A stretch of DNA of 34,235 bases from contig CANQUI010000024.1 of the NCBI GenBank assembly GCA_947626995.1, positions 1-34,235 on the forward strand, written 5' to 3'. Position 1 is the stretch's first letter. Each line of letters begins with the position of its first letter. Origin of the DNA: an uncultured Eisenbergiella sp. Its GTDB lineage: Bacteria > Bacillota > Clostridia > Lachnospirales > Lachnospiraceae. Positions 31,618 to 34,235 of this stretch are shown here, piece after piece. Under the pieces are notes generated by a model. The model saw only the letters and a list, made by a program, of their open reading frames with translations. It was not told where the DNA came from and did no database searches. A program made the translations under genes and the position numbers.

Positions 31618-31646
31618 ATCTTACTCTCCCCTTTTTCCCCTGTCAA
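31618..31646 (-). promoter_or_regulatory. Sigma-A promoter of the efflux operon
   Basis: Reading leftward: TTGACA at 31646-31641, 17 bases, TAAGAT at 31623-31618. Consensus -35, moderate -10. Confidence 0.65.
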
Positions 31647-31666
31647 TATCAAGGTAGGCTTCGGGC

Positions 31667-31707
31667 AAAAAAACAGTCATCCGGATCCAAACCGAATGAC
31701 TGTTTTT
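31667..31707 (-). terminator. Intrinsic terminator of glgP
   Basis: Stem AAAAACAGTCAT / ATGACTGTTTTT (31669-31680 with 31696-31707), an inner CGG/CCG pair after one mismatch, 7-base loop. On the minus strand it ends in a run of seven T. It lies 15 bases after the glgP stop. Confidence 0.85.
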
Positions 31708-31722
31708 CAATGCCGGCTTCCT

Positions 31723-34206
31723 TTATTTTGAAAGCACTTCTTTTTTCGGAAGTGTAACCTTATCCAGATGCCATACTTCGTCCACATATTCCCGGATCGT
31801 CCGGTCAGAGGAGAATTTCCCGCAGTTGGCCACATTGAGGATCGCGCTTCTGGCCCAGCCTTTCTCATCCCGGTAAGCCGCTTCCACACGGCGCTGCGCC
31901 GCCGCATAGGACTTGAAATCCGCCAGAATGAAATACGTATCCGCCTTTGCGGAGTTCTGCGTATTGAGCAGCGAATTGTAAAGCGGGCGGAACAGTTCGG
32001 TATCCTGGCAGAAGGTCCCGTTGATCAGCTGCATCAGCACTCTGCGGATATCCTGGTCGCTGTTGAAGATGTCCATGGGAGAATAGCCGCCAAAATTCTC
32101 GTACCGGATGACCTCATCCGAACTGAGGCCAAAGAGGAACGCGTTTTCTTCCCCGACCTCCTCGACGATCTCCACATTGGCGCCGTCCATGGTTCCCAGC
32201 GTCAGCGCGCCGTTGAGCATGAATTTCATGTTGCCGGTGCCGGACGCCTCCTTGCTGGCCGTGGAGATCTGTTCGGAAACATCCGCCGCGGCAAAGATCC
32301 ATTCCGCATTGGACACCCGGTAATTTTCAATGAATACCACCTTGATCCTGCCGTTTATCACCGGATCGTTATTGACCACGTCCGCCACGGAATTGATGAG
32401 CTTGATGGTCAGCTTCGCGTTATGATACCCGGCCGCCGCCTTTGCGCCGAAAATGAAGGTCCGGGGATAGAAATCCATATCCGGATGATCCTTCAGTTCG
32501 TTGTACAGATACATCACATGCAGGATATTCATCAGCTGCCGTTTGTATTCATGCAGCCGTTTGACCTGCACGTCGAAAATCGAGCGCGGATCCACCTCGA
32601 TCCCGTTATGCTCCAGAATATATTTTGCCAGACGCACCTTGTTCTGGTACTTGATGTTCATGAATTCCTGCTGGGCCTTTTCATCATCCGCGTAAACGCT
32701 CAGCTTTTTGATCTTTGACAGATCCGTGATCCAGTCGTTTCCCACATGATCGGTGACCCAGTTCGCCAGCAGCGGATTGCCGTGGAGCAGAAATCTTCTC
32801 TGGGTAATGCCGTTGGTCTTATTGTTGAACTTCCAGGGCATCATCTCATAAAAATCCCGCAGCTCCTGATTCTTTAAAATTTCCGTATGGAGCCGGGCCA
32901 CACCGTTTACGGAGAAGCCCGCGCAGATGGCCAGATGCGCCATCTTCACCTGGCCGTCGTAGATGATGGCCATCTTGCGGATCTTTTCCGGATCGTTGGG
33001 ATATTGCTGCTGGATCTGCAAAACAAAACGCCGGTTGATCTCCTCCACGATCTGATAAATCCGGGGAAGCAGACGGGAGAAAAGCTCGATGGGCCATTTT
33101 TCCAGCGCCTCGGACATGATCGTATGGTTCGTATACGCGCAGGTTTTGGTGGTCACCTCCCACGCTTCCTCCCAGGTGAGATTATATTCATCCATCAGCA
33201 CGCGCATCAGCTCCGCCACCGCCACGGTGGGATGCGTATCGTTTAACTGAAACACCACCTTTTCGTGGAACTTCCGAATGTCCTCATGATTTCTCATGTA
33301 TTTTTCCACGGCTTCCTGTACGGAGGCGGAGACAAAGAAATACTGCTGCTTTAAGCGCAGTTCCTTTCCGGCGTAATGGTTATCGTTGGGATAGAGCACC
33401 TCCACGATATTGCGGGCCATGTTCTCCTGCTCCACCGCCTTTTGATAATTGCCCTTGTCAAAGGAATCCAGGCTGAAGCACTCCACCGGCTCCGCGTCCC
33501 AGATACGCAGCGTATTCACAATGCCGTTTCCGTAACCCACAATCGGCATATCGTAGGGAACCGCCCGGACGGACTGATACCCTTCCTGCTTAAAGACCGT
33601 ACGGCCGTTTGCGTCCACATAGGTGTTGATCCAGCCGCCGAATTTGATTTCCTTGGCATATTCGGGGCGGCGCAGTTCAAACGGATACCCGTCCGCCAGC
33701 CAGTTATCGGGGACTTCTATCTGATACCCGTCCCGGATCTCCTGCCGGAACATCCCGTAACGGTAACGGATACCGCACCCATAGGCCGCGTATCCCAGCG
33801 TCGCAAGGGAATCCAGGAAACATGCCGCAAGACGGCCCAGTCCCCCGTTTCCCAGCGCGGGATCCGGTTCCTGATCCTCTATGACATTGATATCGACCCC
33901 CAGTTCATCCAGCGCTTTCTTCACGCCGTCATAAGTCTGCAGATTGATCAGATTGTTCCCCAGGGCGCGGCCCATCAGAAACTCCATAGACATGTAATAA
34001 ACGGTCTTGGGATCCTGTTTTTCGTATTCTTTGTGGGTCTGCATCCAGTTATCCACGATCACATCCTTGATCGCGTAGGACACCGCCTGAAAAATCTGCT
34101 GGGAATTTGCCTCCTCCAGCGTCTTCCGGTACAAAGTCTTGACATTTGCCTCTATACTTCTCTTAAAAAGTTCTTTGTCAAATTTGATCGATGCTTTTTT
34201 TGCCAT
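31723..34206 (-). CDS. glgP: Glycogen/alpha-glucan phosphorylase
   Basis: An 827-residue glycosyltransferase family 35 enzyme that releases glucose-1-phosphate from glycogen using inorganic phosphate and pyridoxal phosphate. The N-terminal region has VYYMSMEFLMGRALGNNL and the DPALGNGGLGRLAACFLDSLATL glucan/active-site segment. VKRLHEYKRQLMN lies near 570. The cofactor-binding EASGTGNMKFMLNGALTLGTMDGANVEI has the pyridoxal-phosphate lysine. Length is standard for bacterial GlgP. AAGGAGG lies six bases before the ATG. The promoter lies beyond the window edge; the only neighbour seen is the efflux operon, separated by a terminator, so no functional link. Confidence 0.97.
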   Translation of the reverse strand: MAKKASIKFDKELFKRSIEANVKTLYRKTLEEANSQQIFQAVSYAIKDVIVDNWMQTHKEYEKQDPKTVYYMSMEFLMGRALGNNLINLQTYDGVKKALDELGVDINVIEDQEPDPALGNGGLGRLAACFLDSLATLGYAAYGCGIRYRYGMFRQEIRDGYQIEVPDNWLADGYPFELRRPEYAKEIKFGGWINTYVDANGRTVFKQEGYQSVRAVPYDMPIVGYGNGIVNTLRIWDAEPVECFSLDSFDKGNYQKAVEQENMARNIVEVLYPNDNHYAGKELRLKQQYFFVSASVQEAVEKYMRNHEDIRKFHEKVVFQLNDTHPTVAVAELMRVLMDEYNLTWEEAWEVTTKTCAYTNHTIMSEALEKWPIELFSRLLPRIYQIVEEINRRFVLQIQQQYPNDPEKIRKMAIIYDGQVKMAHLAICAGFSVNGVARLHTEILKNQELRDFYEMMPWKFNNKTNGITQRRFLLHGNPLLANWVTDHVGNDWITDLSKIKKLSVYADDEKAQQEFMNIKYQNKVRLAKYILEHNGIEVDPRSIFDVQVKRLHEYKRQLMNILHVMYLYNELKDHPDMDFYPRTFIFGAKAAAGYHNAKLTIKLINSVADVVNNDPVINGRIKVVFIENYRVSNAEWIFAAADVSEQISTASKEASGTGNMKFMLNGALTLGTMDGANVEIVEEVGEENAFLFGLSSDEVIRYENFGGYSPMDIFNSDQDIRRVLMQLINGTFCQDTELFRPLYNSLLNTQNSAKADTYFILADFKSYAAAQRRVEAAYRDEKGWARSAILNVANCGKFSSDRTIREYVDEVWHLDKVTLPKKEVLSK

Positions 34207-34235
34207 TGTCTTCCTCCTTGCTGCCGCATCGTTAT

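Overview
The window looks like a chromosomal segment from a spore-forming, anaerobic Firmicute, most likely family Lachnospiraceae. The evidence is the sporulation genes (sipL, spoIID, a spoIIQ-like gene), strong AGGAGG-type ribosome binding sites, TTGACA/TATAAT promoters, a PyrD1B-PyrK pair, and protein families typical of that group (tandem PII-like protein with DUF1538, XpaC-TelA). Coding DNA is moderately GC-rich (about 58% in a hand-counted telA line) and intergenic DNA is AT-rich. Nearly all genes lie on the minus strand. Only an SGNH hydrolase, a PlsC-type acyltransferase and an AraC-type regulator are on the plus strand. No rRNA, tRNA, CRISPR array, insertion sequence or prophage was recognised.

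Layout. 1-1300: an HPr/Crh-like protein without the phosphorylatable His, and an SGNH hydrolase. 1300-4560: an apparent operon of a duplicated DUF1538 membrane protein, a double PII-like protein and a divergent MraY-family transferase. 4590-5240: a low-GC, Cys-rich DUF305 gene between 12-bp inverted repeats. 5260-11190: a possible long operon ispE, gntR, small membrane protein, three-hairpin spacer, murI, DUF1934, xpaC, telA, ending at a strong terminator. It begins at a TTGACA-17-TAAAAT promoter with a TTGTATACAA operator. 11190-12900: sipL with a sigma-E-like promoter. 12890-15990: pyrC-pyrK-pyrD. 16030-17400: a PrcB-like lipoprotein and plsC. 17400-19950: ddl-murF. 19960-23360: spoIID, spoIIQ-like and an amidohydrolase. 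23370-26660: an aconitase-family hydratase divergent from an AraC-type regulator. 26570-31650: an RND efflux pump and its lipoprotein adaptor, with a palindromic operator. 31660-34206: glycogen phosphorylase.

How the genes fit together. Cell-envelope synthesis recurs: murI, ddl and murF make peptidoglycan precursors, ispE feeds the isoprenoid lipid carrier, and plsC makes phospholipid. Spore development recurs too: sipL for coat assembly, spoIID and spoIIQ for engulfment. pyrCKD make orotate, and glgP mobilises glycogen. The observations most worth following are: (a) the PII-PII/DUF1538-DUF1538/MraY-like cluster, which suggests a nucleotide-sensing membrane system of unknown substrate; (b) engulfment proteins that have both lost key residues; (c) matching sigma-E-like promoters on sipL and spoIID; (d) a likely autoregulatory FadR-type operator on ispE-gntR; (e) the three-hairpin element upstream of murI.
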